From: Actinomortierella ambigua
Taxonomy: Eukaryota > Mortierellomycota > Mortierellomycetes > Mortierellales > Mortierellaceae
DNA: 22,435 nucleotides
Assembly: GCA_016098155.1 (NCBI GenBank)
Contig: JAAAJB010000568.1
Location: 1 to 22,435, forward strand
Reading direction: 5' to 3'
Below, piece after piece: positions 9,589-20,239 of this stretch (position 1 is the first letter of the stretch; each line of letters starts with the position of its first letter). Under the pieces are notes generated by a model that had not been told where the DNA came from, ran no database searches, and was given only the letters and a program-made list of their open reading frames with translations. The position numbers and the translations under genes are program-made.

Positions 9589-12374
9589 CTAAAGACCAAT
9601 GGAGCTACATTTGCCAGAGACATTGTGGATGGCGGTTGTGTGGAACTCACCTACGCCTTCATGTTCACATCCGACTCGCCATTCATACCATACTCTACGA
9701 GTATCTGTTTGGCGCCAAAACTCAATTGTGACCACGCTGCCTGCAGGAGCATATATGGGGGTCTTGACAGGAAAGTAGATTGGGAACCAACTGAACATGC
9801 CGGGGGAATGTGTTTGAGGGTTGATACCTAATGACGAATAAATATAGAGAGGGAACGTGGGCATCGATGAGTGTACATCTCATTGCTCCGCTGCAACTTC
9901 CATATCCACGAGCAACAAGGCATGGAGTACCCTGGATTGCGAAAGGGGGGGGGGTCGAGAAGGGAGAGGCTTGGGGAGGAGGCAGCCTTAACTTGGAGAG
10001 GTGGGGAGCTGAGAAGAGACGAGGCGGAGGGGCGTGAAATAGAAGGAAAACTTACTGAGGGTAACATCCTTATACAACACAGACTCAAAGTATCCTGCAA
10101 TGCCATGGATGATCCCATTGGTCTTCAGCTCAAACAAGATTGACGCCGATCGAATGTTGTGGTGGTTGCTCAGGGATTCTAAATGGAGCGTCATGAAAGA
10201 TTTGAGGGGCAGGTGAGCAACGGCAGATCTCTTTCCAACCTCCATCCGATCATGCGTCAGGGCTTGCGAGGGAGACGATGTAGAGAATATCCCGCCCTTT
10301 GTGTCTATCTCAAATTTTCTTTGGTTTTTCACACAGCATGCTTGTACTCACCTTGGCCACATGGAATATCGTCAACATTGGGATGGTCAAATGTCCAAAC
10401 AGGTTTGGGTTCAGCCAGTAGAGAAATGGCCTGAAATTTAACCACATAGGACGACTCGAAACGCGTAGAGTCCTTAAACGCCGACACATTGTTATGCAGT
10501 TTGCTGGAACTCAGGGGAGCGACAAAGGCTGTATAGCTGGCAGGGATTGAAATGCCTGTACCAGGCTTGAGGAATTTTTGAGCGCCATCTAAGCATTCAG
10601 GTGAAAGCTCATTATCGCCAAAGGAACCAAGAAGCTCGCTGACAAGAATGTCTGCCTTCTCAGGAGCATTCCATGTCCGCATGTCTGAAAATACTATCGT
10701 CACTTTGTCACCCCAGAGTGTTGCCTTCATTCTCTGTAATCTGTGTTCGACACGCGATGCCGCGAATAACAACAGAAAAGAAAAGAGAAGAAAAACAATG
10801 GAAAATTAATATCAGGGGGATGGGGAGCAAACAAAAAAGGCGATGAATATACCATTGTCTTTGGCTGTGAAGACGTACGTGACAAAAGCGTTTGGATTCT
10901 TTTCAACCGCATAAATGCGGACGTTGCGTTTAGCTTTTTCTGCAGCGCGAAGGGAGCAATTGACCAAAGGCCCGCGACCCGCGCCGACAACCATCAGAAC
11001 AGCGGTGTCTGGATCTTGTGGATTCGACGGCTGAGGTCGATCTCTGAGAGCCTTTTCCACCGCAAGCTCGTATTGTTGGTACTTGATGGGGTCTTTCTCA
11101 AAGGTCTCGTAGGTGCTTGACTCGAGGTTGTCCTGCAGTGGCTGTAGTGGTGCCTGAAGGTAGTCCTGATATCCGGCTGCAAACTGCTCATCCAACCCTG
11201 GCGCCTCGAGTGGTCGATGGAGGAAATGAATATAGTCCGCAAAAGGCGAGGAGAAGCTCTGCTCCAAACTGTCATCAGAAAACTCGTCAATGACGTATTT
11301 GGGTATTGTTTTTGAGGAGAGAATGATTGACGGTTGGAACTATCGGTGAAGCGCATAGGGGGTAAGGTTAAGAGGTGGAGATTTGAGCACATCAATTCTC
11401 CAGATGCTACCAAAGAACTACCAGGATACCAGTAACGACACTACCTTGATAAAGCCTCGCACGATTGCCTGATGCCGTTTACTCAAGACTGGAAAACCGC
11501 TGTTGTTGGTCAAAAAGATCTCCTCGGGAATAATGAGTGCTTTGACAGGCTCTGCAAACCAGCGATCCATGATTTCATCGGAAGGGACAGTCTCTGACAG
11601 CTCCAGTGCGATGCCCAGCTTTGGATCGGCATCGACCATTGTTCTAAGCATGTTCCAACGCTCCCAGGACTTTGTGCCTTGTACGGAGGGGTTGGAAACA
11701 TTCATCTCGAGTTCGAGGTCCATGAGTGGTATCCGGATCCAGCAAGTGGTCCAAGTAAGGCTCTGAAGCACGCTTGCCAGGACACGGCTGTAATTGGAAA
11801 GAGGGCCAAAGGAAGGAGGGTATGGCAGCATCACGCCTCCAAGGCCCAGATGAGCAGTCCAATTGAGCTGCTGCTTCAGCGCCAGCTCTGAGTGCAGACG
11901 CACCGTCGCGTCTGGCGAGTCGAACTTCATCCATTGGGCAGGCAAGCCAACCAGGTAATCTGAGCGCTCTAGTAAGCATAAGAAAATGAGAGCGAACGAG
12001 CGATCGATGTGGGGGAAGCGATCAGTGATCAGTGATCAGTGCTCTATCTGCTATCTGTCCGAGTGGGCTACGCCACCAATATGGAGACCCAGTCATCCCC
12101 TTCCAATTGAATCATTTCATCCAGGCCGGGGTAGGTGAGTACCTGCCACCTGAAGGACCAGGTCCTCGGGAGTCATGGCCTCTTGACCAGCACGCCACTT
12201 TCTCAACTCGGTGCTGCTGAGGCTATGGCCGCGAAAGAGGACGCGCTCGTAGTGCGGGGTGGTGATAGGCGCCACCATAAAGTCAAGACCCTTTGCGAGG
12301 CCATAGTTGATCAGAGGACCAACATTGGCGGGAGTGAGCTGGTCACTCGGGGGCATGAATCCGATCTGGACCAT
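9589..12374 (-). CDS. PRMT5: Protein arginine N-methyltransferase 5 (Skb1/Hsl7 homologue)
   Basis: PRMT5 is the type II enzyme that makes symmetric dimethylarginine on histones, Sm proteins and other substrates in cytosol and nucleus. Exons are 12374-12143, 11968-11445, 11339-10879, 10740-10352, 10178-10056 and 9827-9589; introns are 174, 105, 138, 173 and 228 nt, all GT-AG with consistent phases. The product is 655 residues, normal for the family. An N-terminal TIM-barrel region (MVQIGF ... [17 protein letters not shown]) precedes the linker [20 protein letters not shown], whose Phe corresponds to the family's symmetric-dimethylation Phe. The SAM-binding GAGRGPLVN is near residues 370-378. 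The double-E hairpin [10 protein letters not shown] places the catalytic glutamates at 441 and 450. The C-terminal barrel has [20 protein letters not shown] and VWYEW, and ends IGL as in other PRMT5 proteins. A small insertion, rich in Gly/Glu/His, follows WYEW. All key residues are present and the gene looks intact. It shares its upstream region with the divergent UBR-MIR gene. Confidence 0.96.
9945..9954. repeat. G10 run inside PRMT5 intron 5
   Basis: Ten consecutive G on the plus strand (C on the transcribed sense) lie in the longest PRMT5 intron (9828-10055), which is otherwise purine-rich on the plus strand. Confidence 0.8.
12020..12041. repeat. Three tandem copies of a 7-bp unit in PRMT5 intron 1
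   Basis: The unit GATCAGT is repeated three times within the intron 11969-12142. Each copy contains palindromic TGATCA, so the run can also pair with itself. Confidence 0.85.
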
Positions 12375-13546
12375 GTTGACAGGAAGAGTGCGAGTGTCAA
12401 TGACAAGAGGGAGAAATCTCTGATTGAATGATTGAGCCAGGCAAAAAAGGGTGGTGACTGCACAAGAAGACGCGCCAGCTCAGTTTCCCAACCCCTCATC
12501 GCCCCTGTCTCCCTTTCTCGTCCCCTTTCCTTTCTTCTCTTCTTCCTTCCCCCGAGGCAGGCACATTAGGCTATGGGACGCCGCACCCTATCCTTCTATC
12601 GCTCTGCCGCTGTTCTGTGGTTTGCTCAATCGGACAACAGTCTGGTGCTGTGGTTCTCTTCTCTCCCTCCTCTCCCTCCCCCAACAATGCTGCTGCCTGT
12701 AGAGTTTGACCATGCATATCATCCTTTCCAAATCAAAAAAAAAGTCTCTCTTCTCCATCACACCAACGAGGAAGACGTCAGGCAAGCAAAAAAGACGAAA
12801 GGATATGCAGAGTGGGGGGGGGGGAAGAGCAGCAATCTAGTGAGAGGGGGAAAGGGTGAGGATGGAGAAAGAGAGACAGAGAGAGAAAGAGAGAGGCAGA
12901 AAGTGGGATTGTGAGAGAAAGAGAGAAAGAAAGAGAGAGGGAAGAAGCCGTGCCTGGAAATTTATGCTTTGTTGTGTCTCTCCTGTCCCCTCTCTCTCAC
13001 TCCTTTCCTTGTTTTCCCTCCTGCCACCCACCCATTGCTTGCCCTCTTTTTTATAATTTGCTTTTTCTGTTGTCTTCTATCCCACTCGCCCCCTCTCTCA
13101 TTCTCTCTCTCTCTCTCTCTTTGTCTGCTCTTTCGTCTCTCACTCACGCACCCACTATCCGTTCTCTCTCTTTCCTTCTTCTCGTCCGTACTCGTATCAC
13201 ACACACTCACACTCACATATATATCCACATACACACACACCTCACCCAGAACATTCTGGTCATTATTGAGGAGCACCACTCGAAAAAGAAAAGGCTCGAC
13301 AGGCAGGAAGGCAGGAAGGCAGGCAGGCAGGCAGCCCGAACAAGCATAAAGCATAGCCGGCATCTCATTCCCTTCTCTACCTCTCAGCCCTCAATCCGTC
13401 CCTGGCCTCCTCTACTCCCTGTCTGTGGATCAAAGGAACGACTGAGCAACACCAGCAGGACCGGACAGGGCAGGGCAGGGCAAGGCAAGGCAAGGCAAGG
13501 CAAAGTGAGGCAAGGATCCAAGGCGCACGCACATACGCACGCACAG
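12375..13546. promoter_or_regulatory. Shared divergent upstream region of PRMT5 and the UBR-MIR gene, rich in microsatellites
   Basis: This region of about 1.17 kb lies between two divergent start codons. It contains a G11 run at 12814-12824 and a GA-rich purine tract from about 12840 to 12950. CT-rich pyrimidine tracts follow at about 13083-13175, with (CT)n at about 13100-13120. Further on are CA/TA dinucleotide repeats at about 13199-13243, a GGCA/GGAA repeat at about 13300-13335, and a GGCAG/GGCAA repeat at about 13465-13515. Long open frames cross it on both strands, but their translations (Arg/Glu or Ser/Leu runs) are produced by the repeats. I see no clear TATA box or RNA gene. Confidence 0.6.
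13300..13515. repeat. GGCA-type tandem repeats just upstream of the UBR-MIR start codon
   Basis: Two separate blocks of degenerate GGCAG, GGAAG and GGCAA units lie about 30-250 bp upstream of the ATG at 13547, probably in the promoter or 5' leader. Confidence 0.85.
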
Positions 13547-16500
13547 ATGGTCTTTTTCCAACTCGTGCGTCTCCAAAAGGGAGTGTCGACCTCCGCGGGC
13601 TCGTCGCCGTCAGAGACTATTGCCGAACTGACATCAGCAGCCCACGAGGCCCTGTCCAGTTTAACCGACCCCTTGGTGGCCATCTCGATTGGTAAGCCCC
13701 GACAGAGTCTTGCTGTGGAGAGAGACACAGATACCGAAACACAGAATGACAGGGAAATGTCCCTAATTAAGTTTGAGGGGACCTGCGAGCGCCGTCACTT
13801 TCAAACGCCGTGTACATACTTCCCTCCTCGCATCCCCCCCCCACTCACCAGTACTGCCTTGCCTGTTCCCCGATCATCTTTCCCGTTATCTTGCATAAAC
13901 CCTAGTCATCCGGCACCAGCGCGAATGGGACCCCATTCTGGCCGCTATCGAAAAACGGGAAGGCCCTGACGGATCAGCCGTTGCAGCATCACCCTGGCAT
14001 ACACCTGGCCATCCACAGGAGGCAGGAATCTGGGCCTATCTTCCGACTGATGGTCTACCCCTGGAGGACATTGATCAGAACCACGCCAGGATCAGTACTA
14101 CCAAAGCTCGCCTAAGGCTGATCTACCTGTTTGCTTATCATCACCACCGCTCGAACGATGCACACAACAGCAGCGAAGATGAGGAAGTAGACAACTTTGC
14201 TCAGCACCCCCAAAGCCACACTGATGATACCACTCTTCAGCAAAATGAGAACCATCACACACTGTCGGAGAGCTTGTTGCGCTGGATGGTACTCTGCTCA
14301 TCGTGGTTCCATGTAGTCGTCTCGGACCCTCTCAGAACACAAGATTTCATCACGTTGGACGATGCCATCCGCCCACTCGCTCCCATGATACCTTCCCGCC
14401 GCCACACCGGCAGACGATCTTTGAGACAGCAAAGCCCGTTTCCAATACCAGCAACACCCTTCGCATCCATGCACAGGCACTTTGTTTGGACAATTCTTCG
14501 CCAATGCACCCACATCACCCGACAACAATTTGACGATCAAGCGTATCACGACCTCGCATCATATTTATCCAGCAGTGACCTCCACATACCCGACACATTA
14601 ATGCAACCAATTTCAGCATGTTTCCATACCGCCGAATGTCACGTCCTGAGGACGATTCAAGTTGAGAGGGCTCGGCCAATTACAGATACTGTAGAAGAGG
14701 AGATTCTCGGTCTCTCGATCCACAGTAACGAGCCCAGCGAATCTATTCACCACCCAACTTGGATCGAGAGAATTTTAACTGAGGGCAATGAGATGGCGTT
14801 GGCATCCTATGATCACGAATGGAATATGAGTGGTACAGTGTAGTCGGCTATTTTGTCCGCCTCGATATTCTTTTGTCATCTGGTTTTGTGATACTTGGCC
14901 TGGTTTTCAGCAGGGGTTCTAACAGCGCCCTAATTCTTTCAACAGGACCAATATACCTTTCCTATGCCGTGTCGACGCTTCTGGCACTCCAGCGCCCGAC
15001 ATGGACCGAGAACCCGTCGTTCTGGAAAGTTATTGACACGTCTGCCTGGGAGATGACACGAGAGACAGCGATTAAAGCAGCGCAAAAGGCGTATCACGAG
15101 TCAATGAACCAATTCTTAGACCAATACCCAATGCCGCAGCAGTGGCATGCGCTTGCGATGGCCCACCAGCGTGCCCTGACTCACGGAGAGCGGACTATTG
15201 AGAGGCGCCTTTTTGTCAACAGCAGCGGATTGCCCAAGCTACTCCAAGAGTTTCGACAGATATGCATCACCGTCCCGGAAGACTCTCATGGGGTGCCCAC
15301 GGCGGGCCTGTACTTGGAGTATTACAATATCAACGCAGCAGCACTTCAGAACTATCATATCAACTCCCTGGAGGAGCACTGGCAACTCAGCTTCAAGAGC
15401 CGTATGGCAGACATTAAGGTAACCGTGCCTTCTCTTTTAATGTAAGGCGTTCTTACTAATCGAGGTTTGCGCTTCATTTGACGGGTCTCATCTAACTTTA
15501 GCATACTTGATTTTTGTTCTCGTTCTTTGTACTTTCTCTTCTATCTAATTACAGGAGTATTCTCAGTTCTTGTTGGCAGTGGACATGGTTCGCAAGAGCT
15601 ATCTGGAGACATGTATTCCCTGTCCTGAGGCAATATCGGCGCTCGACAACCTGGAAGACATGCAACAGACTGTGCCGACAACGTTCTTGCGGATGCTGAA
15701 CAATTATCCTGAACACATCCCATCCTCTCGCACGGCGAAAACTCTGAGTCTGACTGGATCGAGCATCCTGCATACACCAATAAACACCAACCACAACCAT
15801 CATCACCACCTTCGCGGCCAACACCATCATCTGCACCAACATCCACGCAAGGATGCTCCAGCTGCCTCATCTGATCTGACGCGAACACGGACCCACCACA
15901 ACGATACATCCGCCATCATGGCGAGTATCAACTCGATCGAGCAGCAGATTGCAGATATCCTACAAGGCCGCCAGGCTGCCGAAGAGCAAGCAAAGTACGT
16001 CTGCACTCGCAGGGATTCGACAGGTTCGAAAGTATACACTATCCTTACAGCGACGTATCCATCTTTAGCAACTTATTCAAAAATGCGACCTTTATTGTTC
16101 TTTAATAGATCATTCGAGAGGAATGCGGCCCCTACAACACAGGTTATCAAGCCCAAGGCCAGCGCCACCTCGCGTACCACCACCAAGGACCACGATAGCA
16201 AAATGGCTGTTCAGTTTGGCTGGACCTTACACATGCTTCACGCCAACACATTGCAGTACGCGTGGATTTGGACTTGGCTCTACTCTCACGAAGGGTCGTC
16301 ACGACAGAACGTAGGCAAGTTGTTACATTATCTTGCGCCGTTTTTCTCCATGCAAATTTGTCAGTGGGACAAGGTGTGGTTGAACAGCCCTTTCGTCTAA
16401 CCTATATCGTTTTGCCTGTCTTAACAAACACTAGTGGCCTGCGATAACAAGATGTACACGGCCACTAAATGGATCATCCTACCAGCCAAGGATCAGGTCA

Positions 16501-19500
16501 AAACGCGCAAGGACTGGAAGGTCAATTTTGGCGACAGAGTATGGCTTGTGAGCTACTGGTTCTCGACACGTAATGCCAAGATGATGCTTCCAGAATACAT
16601 GCCTCGTGCAAGGGGAATGCCGTGTCGACATCTGATCCCATATGGCGAGACCTATGTGATCTGTAAGACGTGTCCAGCCGAGATTCTGTGCATGCGGTGT
16701 TTCCGAGCCTCAGACCATACCGACCATACCATGTACTTGCAATGCTCGTGGGGTACATCCGTCTGCGTATGTGGAGATGGCTCTCGGCTCAAACCAGGTC
16801 ATGATCTTCATTGTTCGCTTCACTGTGCCGAGGAGCATCGTTCCTACTCGAGCTTGGCTCGTGGTAAGCAGTGCTCATTCAAGTTTAAAGCCGGTGCCAA
16901 GGTTTTCCGATGCAGAGTAAGTTCAAATAAGAATGAACAATTGAGACCTCCGCAGAATGTCGAAGATCAAGGAAACTCACTGATCTCTGTTTGGGCGGTT
17001 ATTTACAATAGACGTGTCAGCTCGATCAAGCTACGTCGTCTGTGATCTGCGACCGTTGCTTCCGATCGGTAAGAACAGAATTTTCATTCTGACCCTCTTT
17101 TCTACGTGCGAGAGTGACCTCTGACAATCCCTAAAATATTTATTCCGCATCACTTTTTTTTTCCTTTTCGTGGCTCCTATTAGCATAACCATTTTGGTCA
17201 CGAGTATATTGCGCTCAGTGCCGAGGAAGGTGCTGTATGCTGTTGTAACGACAAAAAGTCCTGGAAGCTGCCTACGGTACCAAGTTGCCAGTACCACGAC
17301 GCGGGACCATTGGATATAGCATACACCACGGACTGGCTGCTTCAACCACAGACACAGACACAGGTGCAGCCACAAACACAAGCACAGCAACAGCGCCGAG
17401 CAGCCAACGGACGACGATGCGGGCACGTGTTCCAGCCAGGGGAGGATATTTACCACTGCCGAGACTGTAGCTTGAATGAGCTCACGGTATTATGTAGCCG
17501 GTGTTTTCACGGCTCGAACTGTGTTCAGCATCGGTGGCGAATGGGCGAATTCCAGGGGTCTACGCAACGGCAATTGGACCAACAGAAACAGCCAGACCAG
17601 CAGGAGCGACAGCAACAAAGGCATCAGCAGCGGCGGCGACGACAACGACGGAGCTCTGATGCAGTGTCATCCGTGTCTTCGTATTCAAGATCATCCTGCT
17701 CATCTTCGACCACGACTACCACTTCCCCAGCTATTGCTGGTGCGACCAGAAGAAAAAGGCTACAAAAGTCGTCTTCGCGGAAAGGTGAGCCTATCCCGAC
17801 GATCACACCGCTACTAGTGCCAAACCGAGGTGTCAGAAATCGACGAAACAGTAGTGCTCGCACCACACCCTCCACCAATGGTCAGAGTAAGACGGGCCAG
17901 AGCAAAGGCAAGGGCAAGGCGCGGCAGCTGTCTGAAGACGGCGAAGTCACCACAGCATATGTGACCTCTCTTGTTATCGACGTTGCTGGGACATTTCCTG
18001 ACGACCATCCTTGGAAGGACAGGGGCGATGGAACTTTGCAGGTCCACAGCGAATCGGACGATGAAGGGAGTGACAACGACGACGACGATCGTGAAAGTGA
18101 GGAGGAAGAGGAGGAGGAAGAGGAAGAGGAAGAGGAGGAGGATACTCTCGAAGCAAGCGACGATGAAGGTCATAGTGATGTTGATATCGATGATGACGAG
18201 GATCTAGGCGATGACGATGAAAATGGCAACGAGGACGACGAGGATGAGGACGACAGCAATGATGACGAAGACGAGGACGAGGACGGAGATGATGACGAAG
18301 CAGAGATGCCCATCTCGTGTGACTGTGGCGACCCGGCCATGTTCAAGAGCGCCTTTGACTGCAACTACCACTTGCCGGAGGAATACCGACCGATCCCGCA
18401 TCTCAAGTATTGCAACTACCAGTTCCGTGTGCAAGAAACGATGTATCACTGTCGGTCATGCCATGCCGCTGGCGCCTGGATCTGTACTCGATGTTATGAC
18501 CCAGTCCAGCATACTGGCCATATAATTGATCAAGCCCGGAACGAGCAGAACGAGGGCCGATATTGCAAGTGTGGCGACACGCGGGCCATTCTAGCCAAGC
18601 TCGAGTGCCGGGACGATCACAACCGTCAAAACATTCTATGCTCCAATGATATCAAGGAAGGATCATACTACTACTCCTGTGAGGTAAGACACGCGAAAGC
18701 CAGCGCAAAAGCAAAATTGCTAGCGATCGGCGTTGGTTGTTGGACTTAATCAAGTCGACTATGCGTTACTCACCTCCCACCAACTCTCCTTTGGCTCCGA
18801 GAAAGACTTGTCAGGTGGATTCAAACTCTGTAGTATGCGAGGAATGCTTCATCAAGGTCGCACACGAAGGCCATAATTATCAGCGGTTGTGCGCCCCAGT
18901 TGGATTTGAGACTACGCGTTGCGCGTGTGGTGAGAACTGTGCTTTCCGGTATGCAACCCACTGCGAGCAGCACGAGCGCGTCAATGGCTCCAACATTACT
19001 CATCGCTGCTACTATATCAGCAAAGCTGGTGAATGGGTAGCTACATGCAGGTAATCCCCGATAATATGTTGATTGAATCACGGGAAGGATGGTAGGTATC
19101 GCTTCAACGTAATTGATGTTTTTATTCCAATTTTCGGTCTCTTTCTTAGGGATTGCTACCCACCCGAAGAAACTGAGGATGCTGGAAAATGCGAAAGTCA
19201 ACCCCTCCAGAAAGCAGCCTCCGCAGAAGTATCTCCACCTTCACCATCTCCACCACCACCGCCACCACCAGCACCAACGACAGTCGCACAAAAACCAAAA
19301 ATGCCCTATCTTTGCATCCGGTGTCGCCAAGGTTCGGATCATACGAACCACCGAGTGGAGTGGATTCAGCTGGAGCAAGACATGACATACCCGTGTGCGT
19401 GTGGCACCGAGCTCGGATTCGACCCCCACACACGACCGCTATGCCAATACCATACGACAATACATAAGACGGTGCCCTCGACCACGCTCTATTTGCACTC

Positions 19501-19933
19501 GCACAGCCATCGGTCGCTCAACCACACGGACCACAACGAAGTCACCGGCTTTCGGTACCACAACTCTGATAATGACTGGATTGTGTGCCGGCCTGAAGGC
19601 GCAGGGGCAGGAGCAGCAGCAGCGGGGTCTGGAGGTGGAGGAGGAAGTAAGAGTACGGCAGGTGCAAGCAATGCAAATGGCAGTGGTGGCGCGGCTCAGT
19701 CTGGTGGTAGCAGCAACGGTAGCAGCAACAGCAGTAGCTCCCCGTATCTTCAGTGGCGCGACGTGTTTTGGCTCAAGCATGCCAACACGGGACTGTACCT
19801 CAACAGCATGGCGAACCTCAAGATCCCGCAAGGGTTCCAGGAGGTTACAACCCTTTCTGGCCTCCACAGCAATAACGATTGGATCATCGAGGAGACCACA
19901 TGGCTGCGTCAACAGATCCTGAGCGATGAGTGA
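13547..19933 (+). CDS. Large protein with six tandem UBR-type zinc modules and a C-terminal MIR domain
   Basis: Exons: 13547-13691, 13906-14832, 14946-15418, 15555-15994, 16109-16314, 16435-16916, 17012-17068, 17184-18683, 18806-19050 and 19150-19933. Phases agree at all nine joins, giving 1,752 residues. UBR boxes normally bind N-degrons in E3 ligases of the Ubr1 family. Cys/His modules fitting this fold lie at about 794-860, 877-948, 989-1306 (interrupted), 1320-1389, 1396-1466 and 1478-1593. Box 1 shows the pattern best (CRHLIPYGETYVICKTC, CMRCFRASDHTDH, CVCGD, CSLH). From about 1600 a two-part MIR domain follows (LYLHSH ... EVTGF ... DNDWIV, then LKHANTGLYL ... QEVT ... NNDWIIE), split by a Gly/Ser/Ala linker. 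The first 790 residues have no domain I recognise. No RING, HECT, signal peptide or membrane segment was seen, so a cytosolic or nuclear adaptor is possible but unproven. The weaker joins are introns 2 (GTACAG donor), 5 (GC-AG) and 8 (AAAG acceptor). The upstream frame is open, so a more 5' start cannot be excluded. Confidence 0.85.
16315..16434 (+). other. Apparent GC-AG intron (intron 5 of the UBR-MIR gene)
   Basis: The donor reads AG|GCAAGT, the strong consensus expected of GC-AG introns, and the acceptor is CACTAG. The join is phase 1 and produces RQNVVACDNKMYTATKW. No GT donor nearby is in the phase required. Stop codons just upstream of the acceptor (TAA at 16422-16424 in the downstream frame) rule out an earlier acceptor in that frame. 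Confidence 0.7.
17532..18317 (+). other. Disordered insertion of 262 residues inside UBR box 3
   Basis: Between the CxxCF ... QHRW half (Cys989 to about 1026) and the CDCGD half (from Cys1289) of one zinc module, the frame stays open for 786 nt. It encodes a Gln/Arg-rich stretch, a Ser/Thr-rich stretch with basic patches (TRRKRLQKSSSRK, KGKGKARQ), and a long Asp/Glu stretch with an uninterrupted Glu run of about 16. The DNA is GAG/GAC/GAT-repeat-like at 18090-18300. Confidence 0.8.
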
Positions 19934-20236
19934 GAACAAGAGGGCTCAAGTCTCGGCGCACTCGCACAGCCATCCTCTGCCCTCGATAATTAAAACAGCA
20001 TGAACATCATCTTTTCCCATTACATAGACTGGGAAAACCGCCACCACTATCTCCATTCAATAATGCGCGCTTTCCATCCTCCACAGCATAGTCGCCTATT
20101 TGGCTATCCCATATCCTAACAGAAAGTATATTACTAAAGGACGCATTTGAACCTCACATGAGGTGCTTTCGCATGCATTCGCGCGTGAAGAAGCAGGTAT
20201 TATATACCCCCTAAACATCACGTACCCAGAGACCGA
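19934..20236. other. 3' flank of the UBR-MIR gene
   Basis: AT-richer sequence follows the TGA at 19931-19933. No canonical AATAAA was found; AT-rich stretches such as GATAATTAAAAC occur at about 19985. I see no gene here. Confidence 0.6.
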
Positions 20237-20239
20237 CCA

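Noticed and set aside
9640..9660. GTGAGT donor-like string in the last PRMT5 exon
   Set aside because: The uninterrupted frame reaches the conserved IHN ... IGL end, and no acceptor improves the match.
12850..13546. Long open frames crossing the PRMT5/UBR promoter on both strands
   Set aside because: Translations are Arg/Glu, Ser/Leu or Thr/His runs generated by GA, CT and CA repeats.
16311..16434. GT-AG alternative for UBR-MIR intron 5 using the GTAGGC donor at 16311
   Set aside because: It is phase 0, whereas the acceptor at 16433-16434 needs phase 1, so the zinc-module frame would be lost.
18090..18300. Antisense poly-Ser/Leu open frames opposite the acidic stretch
   Set aside because: They are shadows of the GAG/GAC/GAT repeat coding for Glu/Asp on the plus strand.
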